Below are positions 15,526-23,306 of a DNA stretch of 35,901 bases, in pieces. Each line of letters begins with the position of its first letter. Within the stretch, counting starts at the first letter, position 1. The stretch spans positions 1 to 35,901 of the forward strand of contig JAGXSS010000054.1 of assembly GCA_018334055.1 (NCBI GenBank). The letters run 5' to 3'. The notes beneath the pieces were generated by a model that searched no databases, had not been told where the DNA came from, and saw nothing but the letters and a program-made list of their open reading frames with translations. Position numbers and translations under genes: made by a program. This stretch comes from Peptococcaceae bacterium (GTDB lineage: Bacteria > Bacillota > UBA994).

Positions 15526-17199
15526 CTAACCCTTCACTTCTAGTCGGGCGTAGAGGTGGTCGGCTTTTGCCAGCAGGGCAGTGACGGCAGTTACTGCCAG
15601 TGCGGCGTGGGCGGCGAGGAGCACCAACAAAGGAACAGTAGTGCCGCTCGCGATGAGTGCCATGTAGCCGAGGTAACTCAGGTAGCCAAGCGGTATCATG
15701 ACAATAAGGGGGCTTACGGCGTTCAAGTTATTTTTGACCGCATGCTGGGGGTTGCTCCAGGTTAAAAAGGGTCGCCACAGGTCAAACCATAGCCCGAGCA
15801 CCTGGGGGGTAAGGCCGGCGGTAATGCCTAGAGCGAAAGCTATGACCAGGTGGAACCCACCTGGGTTTATAAGTACGGCATAAACCGCGATGAGCGGCAG
15901 GCTACTCAGTAGGGCTGCGGCTAGAGCGAAGCAAAGTTTGGCCCGCACTTGGGTCTTGGCGTCGACGGGGAGGGACTTTATTATCCAGAGGTGCTTGCCC
16001 TCGCGACTGATGGAGGTGCTGGTCAGGGTGTTAAGGCTGGTCATCATGGCGATGGCCCCAGCCGCAATAAGTGTGGCGATGGCGAGCCCCTGCGGGTGCT
16101 GGCGGGCGATAGCGGTCAGGCTGTTGATGTCGCCGGTGGCGCCAAAAAAGGCAGGGAAAAAGGCCATGAGCGGAAAGAGAATGACGGTGAGAAACCCGTT
16201 CATCAGCCAGATGGGCATGCGCACAAAGAGTCGGAACTCCCTAAGCAGCAAGGCTTTCGCGGTCGAACTTTGCACTGCCTGCCGCTCGATGACACGCGAG
16301 GTGTAGACTACGCCGCGGCGCACCTTCTCCGCTCCGCCCACCAATCCGCCGTAGAAGACTTTCTGCCCGACCATCAAGAATGCGCCGATGGCCAGCGCTG
16401 CGGTGAAGAAGAGGTAGGCTAGATTGGTCAAACGCTCACCGGTAACCTCGGCGGCGATAGCGCGCGTGGCCCAGACAGCGGGAGGAAAAGCCGCCCCGAC
16501 GACATTGACAAAATCTATGCGGTTATTGATAATGTCCTCTGCGTCTACCTGCCCCGTCAAATCTGACATGAATTGGTACTGCAAGTAAAAAATTACTACC
16601 AGCAACACTAGGCTGGCCACGACCATGAGTATGTCGCGATGGCGACGGTTGACGCCCCGCATGACGGTCACGGCCAAGATGCCGGCTAGGGCCAGAGGGA
16701 TGATGGGCACAAAGACCATTGTGATGAAAGCCCCCACCCAACCGACGAGCGATAGGCCCACGATGCGGTGATAGGCCAGCAAAGTCGGGACTAGAACCAC
16801 AACAACCGGTGCATATTCGGTGATATTGACCAGCGAAAATTTCGTCGCCAATATATGCCAGGCGCGCAGGGGGAGGGGAACGAGGATGTCGAGGTCGTTG
16901 GAAAAGTAGAAAATAGAGGTCATGGCGAACAAGCCGAACATCAAGGCCAGCATCTGCGCCACTAAGATGTACATGGTGAGGACGGCATCGGCCTGACCCA
17001 AAAGCGCGGCACCCCGCGCCATCTGCAAGGCCGAAAAATAGAACATGCTGCCAAAGCTTGCCCCGCCGACGATAACGGCAAAGACCACGAGGAACGGCTC
17101 CCAGAGCTGCTGTTTCTTTTTTAGATACTTAATGCGCATGGCCGAGAGGCCAAAGTAACTCTGTAAAGAGATGCGAAACAGGCTAAGTAGGGCGGTCAT
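15526..17199 (-). CDS. ABC exporter permease, about 12 membrane segments
   Basis: This 557-residue protein is strongly hydrophobic, with about twelve predicted spans, and is translationally coupled to the ATPase gene upstream (ATGA overlap, 17196-17199). The size and the two-half layout fit the large ABC-2-type exporter permeases found next to a single ATPase gene in Bacillota. Motifs such as SNDLDILVPLPL and TSISREGKHLWIIKSLPV resemble conserved cytoplasmic loops of that group. The substrate is unknown. Antimicrobial peptides or hydrophobic compounds would be typical but are not shown here. Confidence 0.85.
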   Translation of the reverse strand: MTALLSLFRISLQSYFGLSAMRIKYLKKKQQLWEPFLVVFAVIVGGASFGSMFYFSALQMARGAALLGQADAVLTMYILVAQMLALMFGLFAMTSIFYFSNDLDILVPLPLRAWHILATKFSLVNITEYAPVVVVLVPTLLAYHRIVGLSLVGWVGAFITMVFVPIIPLALAGILAVTVMRGVNRRHRDILMVVASLVLLVVIFYLQYQFMSDLTGQVDAEDIINNRIDFVNVVGAAFPPAVWATRAIAAEVTGERLTNLAYLFFTAALAIGAFLMVGQKVFYGGLVGGAEKVRRGVVYTSRVIERQAVQSSTAKALLLREFRLFVRMPIWLMNGFLTVILFPLMAFFPAFFGATGDINSLTAIARQHPQGLAIATLIAAGAIAMMTSLNTLTSTSISREGKHLWIIKSLPVDAKTQVRAKLCFALAAALLSSLPLIAVYAVLINPGGFHLVIAFALGITAGLTPQVLGLWFDLWRPFLTWSNPQHAVKNNLNAVSPLIVMIPLGYLSYLGYMALIASGTTVPLLVLLAAHAALAVTAVTALLAKADHLYARLEVKG

Positions 17200-17921
17200 T
17201 GCTCGGTCACCTCAAGAAAGACGCTCTCGAGCGAGCCCTTTTGGCCGACCTGATGGCGCAGTTCATCGAGGGTGCCACAGGCAATAAGCTTGCCCTTCTT
17301 GATAATGCCCACGCGATGGCAGAGCCGCTCGGCGACATCAAGGATATGGGTCGAAAAGAAGACGGTCCTGCCTTGGCGGCAGTGCTCATTCATCAGTTCC
17401 TTGAAAAGGTGGGCGGAGCGGGGGTCAAGCCCAACCATCGGCTCATCTAGGATGAGGAGCGGGGGCTCGTGGATTAATGCGGCGGTCAAGGCGAGTTTCT
17501 GCTTCATGCCATGCGAAAAACTGCCGATGAGGTCACCCATAGCGCCGCTAATCTCGAACATATTTACCAGACGCTCGAGCCTTTGGCGCCGCTCGAAGCT
17601 ACTCACTTGGTAGACGTCGGCGATAAAGTTAATGTACTCCATGCCGGTTAGTTTGTCGTAGAGGTCGGGGTTGTCCGGCACAAAGCCGATGCTCTCCTTG
17701 GCCCGCAAGGGCTCGCTATGGGTGTCATGTCCGTTGACGGTAATCTTACCTTCATCTTGGCGGAGTAACCCCACCACCATCTTGATAGAGGTGGTTTTGC
17801 CGGCGCCGTTCGGGCCGAGGAATCCAAATATCTCGCCTGGATTGACAGTGAGGTCGAGGCCGTCGACCGCCTTGACCTTGCCCTTTTGGTAGGCTTTGGA
17901 GATGTTCTGAAAACGGAGCAT
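17196..17921 (-). CDS. ABC transporter ATP-binding protein
   Basis: The 241-residue ATPase has Walker A GPNGAGKTT at residues 36-44, the signature FSHGMKQKLALTAAL, Walker B PLLILDEPMVGLD and the switch histidine in FFSTHILDVAERL. It powers the permease encoded just downstream. Three consecutive ATG codons follow GGAGG; the third, at 17921, has the best spacing and gives the typical start MLRFQNISKAY. The operon continues into the permease and the pseudouridine synthase. Confidence 0.95.
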   Translation of the reverse strand: MLRFQNISKAYQKGKVKAVDGLDLTVNPGEIFGFLGPNGAGKTTSIKMVVGLLRQDEGKITVNGHDTHSEPLRAKESIGFVPDNPDLYDKLTGMEYINFIADVYQVSSFERRQRLERLVNMFEISGAMGDLIGSFSHGMKQKLALTAALIHEPPLLILDEPMVGLDPRSAHLFKELMNEHCRQGRTVFFSTHILDVAERLCHRVGIIKKGKLIACGTLDELRHQVGQKGSLESVFLEVTEQ

Positions 17922-18082
17922 CATCATTCCTCCTCGAACTTTTCTCTGGGCTCGCCAAATAATACGCCTCTTCCCGTCGCTAGTTCCCACCTGCGACCCC
18001 AAAAACTAATATTTTCACCCCGAGCAGGAATCATGCTGATGATAAGGAATTATTATTTAGTTGCTTTGTAGGGGGAACGTTC

Positions 18083-18565
18083 ATGATTCGTTGCGGCACC
18101 AAGGAAGATATACCGGCCATTCAGGCGGTGGCCCGCATGGCGTGGGAGCATACTTATAGAGAAATTATGCGTCCCGAAACAAGGAGCCACTTTTTGGACC
18201 AATTCTATAGTTACGAGGCCCTCGCCAAAGCGCTTGAGGTGCAGCCCGGGGGTATTTGGGTGGCAGAGCACAATGAAAACCTCACGGGCTTTATCCAGGT
18301 GGTGCCGATGCTTGACCACAGCGGGCTCGAATTGAGTCGGCTGTATGTGCTGCCCGCAGTGCAGCGGCAGGGTGTCGGGCAGGCGCTCTTGGCGGCGATA
18401 CTCGCGGCCTATCCCAGGACCAAGTGGTGGGCACTTGTAGAAAAGGACGACCAAAGGGCCGTCGCATTCTACAAAAAACACCATTTTTTACGCCAGCGCG
18501 AGCTCACCATTAACATAATGGGTGAGGATTTGGTCTTTATCGAGTTTTTGCGCCACGACTATTAA
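18083..18565 (+). CDS. GNAT family N-acetyltransferase
   Basis: This 160-residue protein has the GNAT fold. It begins MIRCGTKEDIPAIQAVARMAW, has LSRLYVLPAVQRQGVGQALL at about residues 84-104 (the acetyl-CoA pyrophosphate loop QRQGVGQALL), and has the late helix AVAFYKKHHF. It transfers an acetyl group from acetyl-CoA to an amine substrate that cannot be inferred. ATG has AGGGGGA seven bases upstream. The gene is convergent with tyrS, with about 37 bp between, and appears monocistronic. Confidence 0.92.
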   Translation: MIRCGTKEDIPAIQAVARMAWEHTYREIMRPETRSHFLDQFYSYEALAKALEVQPGGIWVAEHNENLTGFIQVVPMLDHSGLELSRLYVLPAVQRQGVGQALLAAILAAYPRTKWWALVEKDDQRAVAFYKKHHFLRQRELTINIMGEDLVFIEFLRHDY

Positions 18566-18602
18566 GCCCTGTCCTTAGGACGGCATGACTGGCTGGCTGG
18601 GC

Positions 18603-19832
18603 TTAATAGCTGGGCTTAATGTAAGTGAAGCTCTTCTTGCCACGGCGCACTTCGATGCGCCCTGCGGTCAAGAAATTTTTGTCAATCACGAGGTCCGCAT
18701 TATCAATGCGGGCCGAGTTAATATACAGCCCACCACCTTGGATGAGCCTTTTAACCTCTCCCTTAGACGACATAATGTTGGCCTCTACCAAGAGGTCGGC
18801 TACACTTCGCCCTTCTTCTAAGATGTGGGGGACGATATAGACCGTCGGTACTCCGGTGCTGTCTTCTCCGCCCGCAAAGAGGGCGGTGGCGGCAAGCTCC
18901 GCTTTCTTAGCATTGTCTTCGCCGTGGACCAGCTTGGTGGTTTCAAAGGCGAGTATTTTTTTGGCCTCGTTGATGTCCTGCCCCGCCAATTGCCCTAAGC
19001 GCCTGACCTCAGACATCGGCAAGAAGGTGAAGATGGCCAAGAATCTTTCGACATCGGCGTCATGGGTGTTGCGCCAGTACTGGTAAAAGTCATGCACGGT
19101 GGTGCGCTGGGCATCAAGCCAAATCGCACCGGCTTCGGTCTTGCCCATTTTTTTGCCGCCGGCGGTGGTCACGAGGGGGTAGGTGATGCCGTAGCATTCC
19201 TCGCGTTCAACCCGGCGAATGAGGTCGGCCCCGGCTAAGATGTTTGACCACTGGTCATCGCCGCCCATCTGGAGGCGGCAACCATAGTTGCGGTACAGAT
19301 GCAGAAAGTCGTAGGACTGCAGGAGCATGTAATTAAATTCGATAAAGGACAAACCGCCGTCTAGGCGACCTTTGTAGCACTCGGCGGTGAGCATACGGTT
19401 GACCGAAAAATGCACTCCCACCTCGCGCAGGAAGGGGATGTACGCCAGTTCAGAGAGCCAGGCGTTGTTGTTCAAATATATAGGACGAGGTTCGTCTGCG
19501 GTGAGAAAGCGGTCGAGCTGCGCCGCAATACCACGGACATTGTGCTCGATTTGCAGGGCGGTGAGCATGGGGCGCATATCGGTTTTGCCGCTAGGGTCGC
19601 CAATCATGGCGGTGCCGCCGCCGAGAATGACGATGGGGCGATGCCCGGCGCGCTGCAGGTGAGCCAAGGCCATAATGGGTACGGTGTGCCCGATATGCAG
19701 GCTGTCTGCGGTGGGGTCGAGGCCGACATAGCAGGTCACGGACTCTCGCCCGAGCAAATCTTTAAGCGGCTCATCGTGGGTGAGTTGCTTGATAAAACCC
19801 CGTTCGCGCAAGATATCGAGTGCATTAACCAC
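18603..19832 (-). CDS. tyrS: Tyrosyl-tRNA synthetase
   Basis: TyrS charges tRNA-Tyr with tyrosine. The class I motifs are LHIGHTVPIM (HIGH) and KKMGKTEAG (KMSKS variant KMGKT). A C-terminal S4 domain follows, with VKRLIQGGGLYIN. GTG at 19832 is favoured: GAGGTG lies five bases upstream and the protein then starts VVNALDILRERGFIKQ as in known TyrS, giving 409 residues. The longer frame from 19928 would run through the promoter. No T-box leader is recognisable in the short upstream region, which is unusual for a Bacillota tyrS. Confidence 0.96.
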   Translation of the reverse strand: MVNALDILRERGFIKQLTHDEPLKDLLGRESVTCYVGLDPTADSLHIGHTVPIMALAHLQRAGHRPIVILGGGTAMIGDPSGKTDMRPMLTALQIEHNVRGIAAQLDRFLTADEPRPIYLNNNAWLSELAYIPFLREVGVHFSVNRMLTAECYKGRLDGGLSFIEFNYMLLQSYDFLHLYRNYGCRLQMGGDDQWSNILAGADLIRRVEREECYGITYPLVTTAGGKKMGKTEAGAIWLDAQRTTVHDFYQYWRNTHDADVERFLAIFTFLPMSEVRRLGQLAGQDINEAKKILAFETTKLVHGEDNAKKAELAATALFAGGEDSTGVPTVYIVPHILEEGRSVADLLVEANIMSSKGEVKRLIQGGGLYINSARIDNADLVIDKNFLTAGRIEVRRGKKSFTYIKPSY

Positions 19833-19863
19833 AATATCACCTCTAGCTCTAGATATTTGCAAC

Positions 19864-19892
19864 ATCTTAACACATACTGCTGTGCTAGACAA
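19864..19892 (-). promoter_or_regulatory. Sigma-A-type promoter of tyrS
   Basis: On the minus strand TTGTCT (19887-19892), a 17-base spacer and TAAGAT (19864-19869) lie about 32 bases before the GTG start. The implied leader is about 25 nt, too short for a T-box. Confidence 0.6.
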
Positions 19893-19913
19893 ACGGGCAT
19901 AACTCGCAGGGGG

Positions 19914-19942
19914 TTGAAGGGGGACCACGGGGGTGGTATAAT
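19914..19942 (+). promoter_or_regulatory. Sigma-A-type promoter of the guanylate kinase gene
   Basis: TTGAAG (19914-19919), a 17-base spacer and a perfect TATAAT (19937-19942) precede the start codon by 27 bases. It is back-to-back with the tyrS promoter, with 21 bp between the -35 boxes. Confidence 0.75.
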
Positions 19943-19969
19943 GCCGTCAACTGGTAGAGGGGGAGACAG

Positions 19970-20569
19970 ATGAGGGAACCTATCTTATTTGTGGTCACCG
20001 GGCCTTCGGGGTCGGGCAAGGGGACGATTATGCGCGCGATTATCGCGGCTTTTAAGGACATAGTTAAAGTTGCCACATTTACGACGCGCCTGCCGCGACC
20101 TAATGAGGAAAACGGCTTTGACTATAATTTTGTGACTGCGGAAGAATTTAGGGCGAAAATTGAGCAAAGCGAAATCGCCGAGTACGAGCAGGTCTACCAC
20201 GACCACTACTACGGCTCGCCTCAGTTTGATCCTAATGTTGGACCCGATAGGCTCATGGAGCTGGATTTTAACGGCATGTACAAGTATAAGAAGACAACGA
20301 AGCGCTTGGTCAGTATCTTTATTGCTCCGCCTTCGTTAGAGGTCATTGCCGGGCGTATCACTCGCCGCAGCCAAGAAGTTAATCTCGAGCGGCGTATGGG
20401 CAATGCCTATGAGCAATTGCAGCAGGCGGAAAACTACGATTACATCATCATCAATGAAGACTTTGAGGCCGCGCGCGCCGAAGCTTTGGCCGTAGTGCTG
20501 GCCGAGCGTCTCAAGCGTGACCGCGAGCGGCGGGCGACACTTATTAAGGGCATGTGTGAGCCCCGTTAG
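19970..20569 (+). CDS. Guanylate kinase family protein
   Basis: Guanylate kinase phosphorylates GMP to GDP with ATP. The P-loop is GPSGSGKGT (residues 11-19). The GMP-binding region reads TTRLPRPNEENGFDYNFV and then EYEQVYHDHYYGSP, keeping the expected arginines, glutamate and tyrosines; IFIAPPS and YDYIIINEDFE are the usual later motifs. The 199-residue length is typical. It differs from standard Gmk in details (TTR, PNEEN instead of P-x-GE, GSP instead of GTP), and it does not lie beside rpoZ, remA or coaBC as the housekeeping gmk usually does. It may therefore be a second, divergent copy. AGGGGGAGAC precedes the ATG. Its last 4 bp overlap the convergent HD-GYP gene. Confidence 0.85.
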   Translation: MREPILFVVTGPSGSGKGTIMRAIIAAFKDIVKVATFTTRLPRPNEENGFDYNFVTAEEFRAKIEQSEIAEYEQVYHDHYYGSPQFDPNVGPDRLMELDFNGMYKYKKTTKRLVSIFIAPPSLEVIAGRITRRSQEVNLERRMGNAYEQLQQAENYDYIIINEDFEAARAEALAVVLAERLKRDRERRATLIKGMCEPR

Positions 20570-21615
20570 TTGCCGGCGACAGACTCGCTCCCCGTGAGCA
20601 CTTTAACGATGCGCAGGGTGGAGTGGTTGAGTTCAATATCGGACTGCGTACTGAGCAGGCGCACACGGGGATAGAGCGGTGCTCCCGGTGCGGTATCGAG
20701 GACGATGGCCTTGCTGCCGTCGCTCAGTTCTACGGTCAGCCCGCTTGGGTAGGCGGCGATGTTCTTCAGGAAAACACGGAGCAGGCGCATGTCAAAGGCC
20801 TTGTTGCCGGAGGCGGATAAGTATTCGTAAGCCTCGTGCGCCGGGAAACCCATGCGGTACTGGCGATGGGCGGTGAGGGCGTCAAAAACATCGGCCATCG
20901 CAACTATCTGGCTTGTTTCGAGGATGTGGCCCCCTGTGAGCGCCTGCGGGTAGCCGGTGCCATCGACGCGCTCATGGTGTTGGTAGGCGATATCTTTGGC
21001 GATGGGGATGTCCTTGAGGAGCAGGTAGCCATGGTCGGTATGGCGCTTGATGATGGCATACTCTTCGGGGCTCAGGCTCCCTGGTTTGTTCAAAATGGGT
21101 TTAGGAATCATTATCTTGCCGACATCATGAAATAGAGCTCCGAGGCCCACCTCGTGGAGCTTGTTTTGTGTGTAGCCGAGTGATATGCAGGTGAGCAAGG
21201 CCAGGACGCAGACATTGACCGAATGCGCAAAGAGGTAGTCATCGTCTAAGCGGATATCAGTCAGGTTGACGACCGCATGGCTGTTTCTAAGGAGCTCGCG
21301 CACAATGTCCTTGACCGAGCTTAAAGCCCCTTCGGTCCTAAGGGCGATGGTTTCTTTGCTCGGGTCCTCGAGTATATCGCGCACGCGCACCATGGCGGTG
21401 ACGCGCGTTTCGTCGGAGATGACATCCTTCACTTCCGGCAGGTTGAGGGACGGCTCGCGTATGTAGAGACAGGGGATACCGAGCATCTCTAAGCGACGGA
21501 TGTAGTTTGCGGACAGCATGGTGCCACTTTTGAGCAGGGTTTGTCCAAGGCTGTTGTAGAGGCTTCGCCCTATAACCATGCCGGGAACAATGTTGGGCAG
21601 GTCAATGCGACGCAT
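20566..21615 (-). CDS. HD-GYP domain protein 1 (c-di-GMP phosphodiesterase family)
   Basis: The 349-residue protein has an N-terminal domain of about 60 residues (PGMVIGRSLYNSLGQTLL) and a C-terminal HD-GYP domain. Metal ligands are visible: H131, H163-D164 in FHDVGK, H192, and YQHHE at about 211-215, followed by the DGTGYP signature at 218-223. HD-GYP enzymes hydrolyse cyclic di-GMP, which controls motility, biofilm and sporulation. ATG at 21615 has AAGGAGGGG upstream; the longer frame from 21672 would overlap the preceding gene. It lies 28 bp downstream of a paralogue, so the two form an operon. Confidence 0.93.
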   Translation of the reverse strand: MRRIDLPNIVPGMVIGRSLYNSLGQTLLKSGTMLSANYIRRLEMLGIPCLYIREPSLNLPEVKDVISDETRVTAMVRVRDILEDPSKETIALRTEGALSSVKDIVRELLRNSHAVVNLTDIRLDDDYLFAHSVNVCVLALLTCISLGYTQNKLHEVGLGALFHDVGKIMIPKPILNKPGSLSPEEYAIIKRHTDHGYLLLKDIPIAKDIAYQHHERVDGTGYPQALTGGHILETSQIVAMADVFDALTAHRQYRMGFPAHEAYEYLSASGNKAFDMRLLRVFLKNIAAYPSGLTVELSDGSKAIVLDTAPGAPLYPRVRLLSTQSDIELNHSTLRIVKVLTGSESVAGN

Positions 21616-21643
21616 AATGCCCCTCCTTGTTAGGTGTGAGGTG

Positions 21644-22744
21644 TTAGATGGAGACCCCACGCAATGCGGCAAATTCTTCTTCGGTCAAAACCTTGCGGAT
21701 GTTGAGCGTGGTGTGCTCGAAGGTGTTGATGACAGTGTATTTCTTGATTAGCTGTTTGTCTTGGTCGAAGAGTAGTTTCACGCGTGGGTACTTGCTAAAT
21801 CCGGCGGGAGTGTCGATGACGATGCCCACACGCTTGTCAGACAATTCAACGATCGACCCCGAGGGGTAGGCGGCGATGTTTTGCAGAAATTTATGAACTA
21901 AGTTGAGGCTAAAGGCATGGTTGCCGGAGGCCGATATTAACTCTACAGCCTCGTGAGTCGGGTGCGCGGCACGGTAGATTCTAGCTGAAGTGACGGCGTC
22001 GTAGACATCGCAGATGGAGGCGATTTGCGAGTGCAGGTGGATTTCCTCGCCCTTTTTGCCGTTTGGATAGCCATGCCCGTCGTAACGCTCGTGATGCTCA
22101 AGCGCCACCTCCCTCCCCTCCGGCATGGTGTGGAGGAGGTCGTAGCCCTTGGTGGTGTGCTTCTTGACGATGTCAAATTCAGCAGCGGTCAATGAGCCGG
22201 CCTTGTAAAGTATATCGTGGGGTATTAAGCCCTTGCCAACGTCATGTAAAATAGAGCCAATTCCTAGTTGTGCCAACTGTTCTCTCTTTAGACCTAGCGT
22301 GATGCCGGTGATGAGTGACAGAATGCATACGTTTACGGAATGCCCAAAAAGGTAGTCATCCTCCAGTCGAATGTCAACGAGGTTGACCATGAGATGGCGC
22401 TGCTCTAACAGGTCGCTGACAATATCGTGCACCGTCCTCGCTGCCTGCTGGGTGCGGAGCAGGACATGACTGACCGGGTTTGGGGTTTCTACGGCAGCGA
22501 CTAGTTCGCGTACTCGCTGGACGGCTTCGTAACGGGTTTCGTCACGGATGACATCGGCTACGTCGTGGTTGTCGAGCAAGCCATCATCTATGTACAAAAA
22601 GGTCAGTCCTAGGCATTTCAGTTGAGTGATGTACCGGCGAGTTAGGACCATGTTGCGTTGCAACAAAACTTGGCCCTCCGGTCCATGCACTGGGCGGGCT
22701 ACCTTCATGCCGGGCTGTAGGGCGTATAACGGAATTCTGCGCAT
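21644..22744 (-). CDS. HD-GYP domain protein 2 (c-di-GMP phosphodiesterase family)
   Basis: This 366-residue paralogue has the same two-domain build. The N-terminal part reads PGMKVARPVHGPEGQVLL. The HD-GYP part contains HSVNVC, LHDVGK at 166-171, EHHERYDGHGYP, and a similar C-terminal extension with AAYPSG and ELSD motifs shared with protein 1. Both proteins keep the metal ligands, so both may be active. The ATG start follows GGCAGG. It is the first gene of the pair, and its upstream region holds two perfect palindromes. Confidence 0.93.
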   Translation of the reverse strand: MRRIPLYALQPGMKVARPVHGPEGQVLLQRNMVLTRRYITQLKCLGLTFLYIDDGLLDNHDVADVIRDETRYEAVQRVRELVAAVETPNPVSHVLLRTQQAARTVHDIVSDLLEQRHLMVNLVDIRLEDDYLFGHSVNVCILSLITGITLGLKREQLAQLGIGSILHDVGKGLIPHDILYKAGSLTAAEFDIVKKHTTKGYDLLHTMPEGREVALEHHERYDGHGYPNGKKGEEIHLHSQIASICDVYDAVTSARIYRAAHPTHEAVELISASGNHAFSLNLVHKFLQNIAAYPSGSIVELSDKRVGIVIDTPAGFSKYPRVKLLFDQDKQLIKKYTVINTFEHTTLNIRKVLTEEEFAALRGVSI

Positions 22745-22804
22745 GTCACTACCTGCCTGTCATCGTTGAGTTGTAGAGGTACAATGCTTCTACATACGTT
22801 ATTT

Positions 22805-22840
22805 CGACATAATTGTGTCGTAACCTTTCGCTCTCGAGAG
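22805..22840. promoter_or_regulatory. Two palindromes upstream of the HD-GYP operon
   Basis: CGACA-TAATTG-TGTCG (22805-22820) and CTCTCGAGAG (22831-22840) lie 60-95 bp upstream of the HD-GYP gene pair. Both are perfect dyads of operator size. No recognisable c-di-GMP riboswitch is present. An operator role is inference. Confidence 0.35.
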
Positions 22841-22884
22841 AATTTTATCGGGCCAAATGAGCCGAAGCTGCGAAGCAAATTAAG

Positions 22885-22904
22885 GGGGAGGATTGCTCCT
22901 CCCC
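22885..22904 (-). terminator. Hairpin downstream of the 74-residue orphan gene
   Basis: A perfect 8-bp stem (GGGGAGGA, loop TTGC, TCCTCCCC) lies 31 bp beyond the stop codon of the minus-strand orphan gene. It is followed by CTTAATTTG, a weak T-tract. Confidence 0.45.
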
Positions 22905-22935
22905 ATGTGGTGCTCTGGTGCTAGCTAGGCGGGTG

Positions 22936-23160
22936 TTATGGGACTACTATGGGCAAGGTGTGTGGGCAGTGGAGACGCCGTTGCTCGAGCAAGGCGTCTA
23001 TCGAGACTTGGGCTTCGGCGGCGAAAGAACGCATGAGCGTGGCCACATCGGCATTAGGTGCAAGGCGGGCTAGCGCCAAGAAACCGCGCACAGTGGACCG
23101 TTGGTGGCAAATGCCGTGGTGGACGAGGCGGCAGAACCTAGCCCTTCGGGTGTGCATCAT
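22936..23160 (-). CDS. Orphan 74-residue protein
   Basis: I do not recognise this protein. It begins MMHTRRARFCRLVHHGI, is rich in Arg, His and Ala, has two cysteines near the N-terminus and one near the end, and ends PHTLPIVVP. A helical middle (LARLAPNADVATLMRSFAAE) is likely. ATG at 23160 follows GGAAGGGGGTGA at good spacing, which supports a real gene. The longer frame from 23169 would begin inside the ribosome binding site. It has no operon partner: the next minus-strand gene lies 190 bp away. Confidence 0.5.
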   Translation of the reverse strand: MMHTRRARFCRLVHHGICHQRSTVRGFLALARLAPNADVATLMRSFAAEAQVSIDALLEQRRLHCPHTLPIVVP

Positions 23161-23306
23161 TAAAATCACCCCCTTCCGTTACCACATTACGCGCGAGGCG
23201 CGGAAAGGGCCATAAATTGGACAGGCTGGCGGGGGCTTCTGGCGGCAGGAGTTTGCCCTCTGGCGTCGAAAATTAAGAGTGTAGCATGTTGAAGGGAGGC
23301 ATGGGG

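Noticed and set aside
18563-18620. TTAAGCCC and GGGCTTAA inverted repeat between the GNAT gene and tyrS as a terminator
   Set aside because: The arms are far apart and there is no T-run on either strand. Part of it is a short direct duplication over the end of tyrS.
22745-22935. Cyclic-di-GMP riboswitch upstream of the HD-GYP genes
   Set aside because: The conserved GEMM core was not found on the strand of the genes; only simple palindromes are visible.
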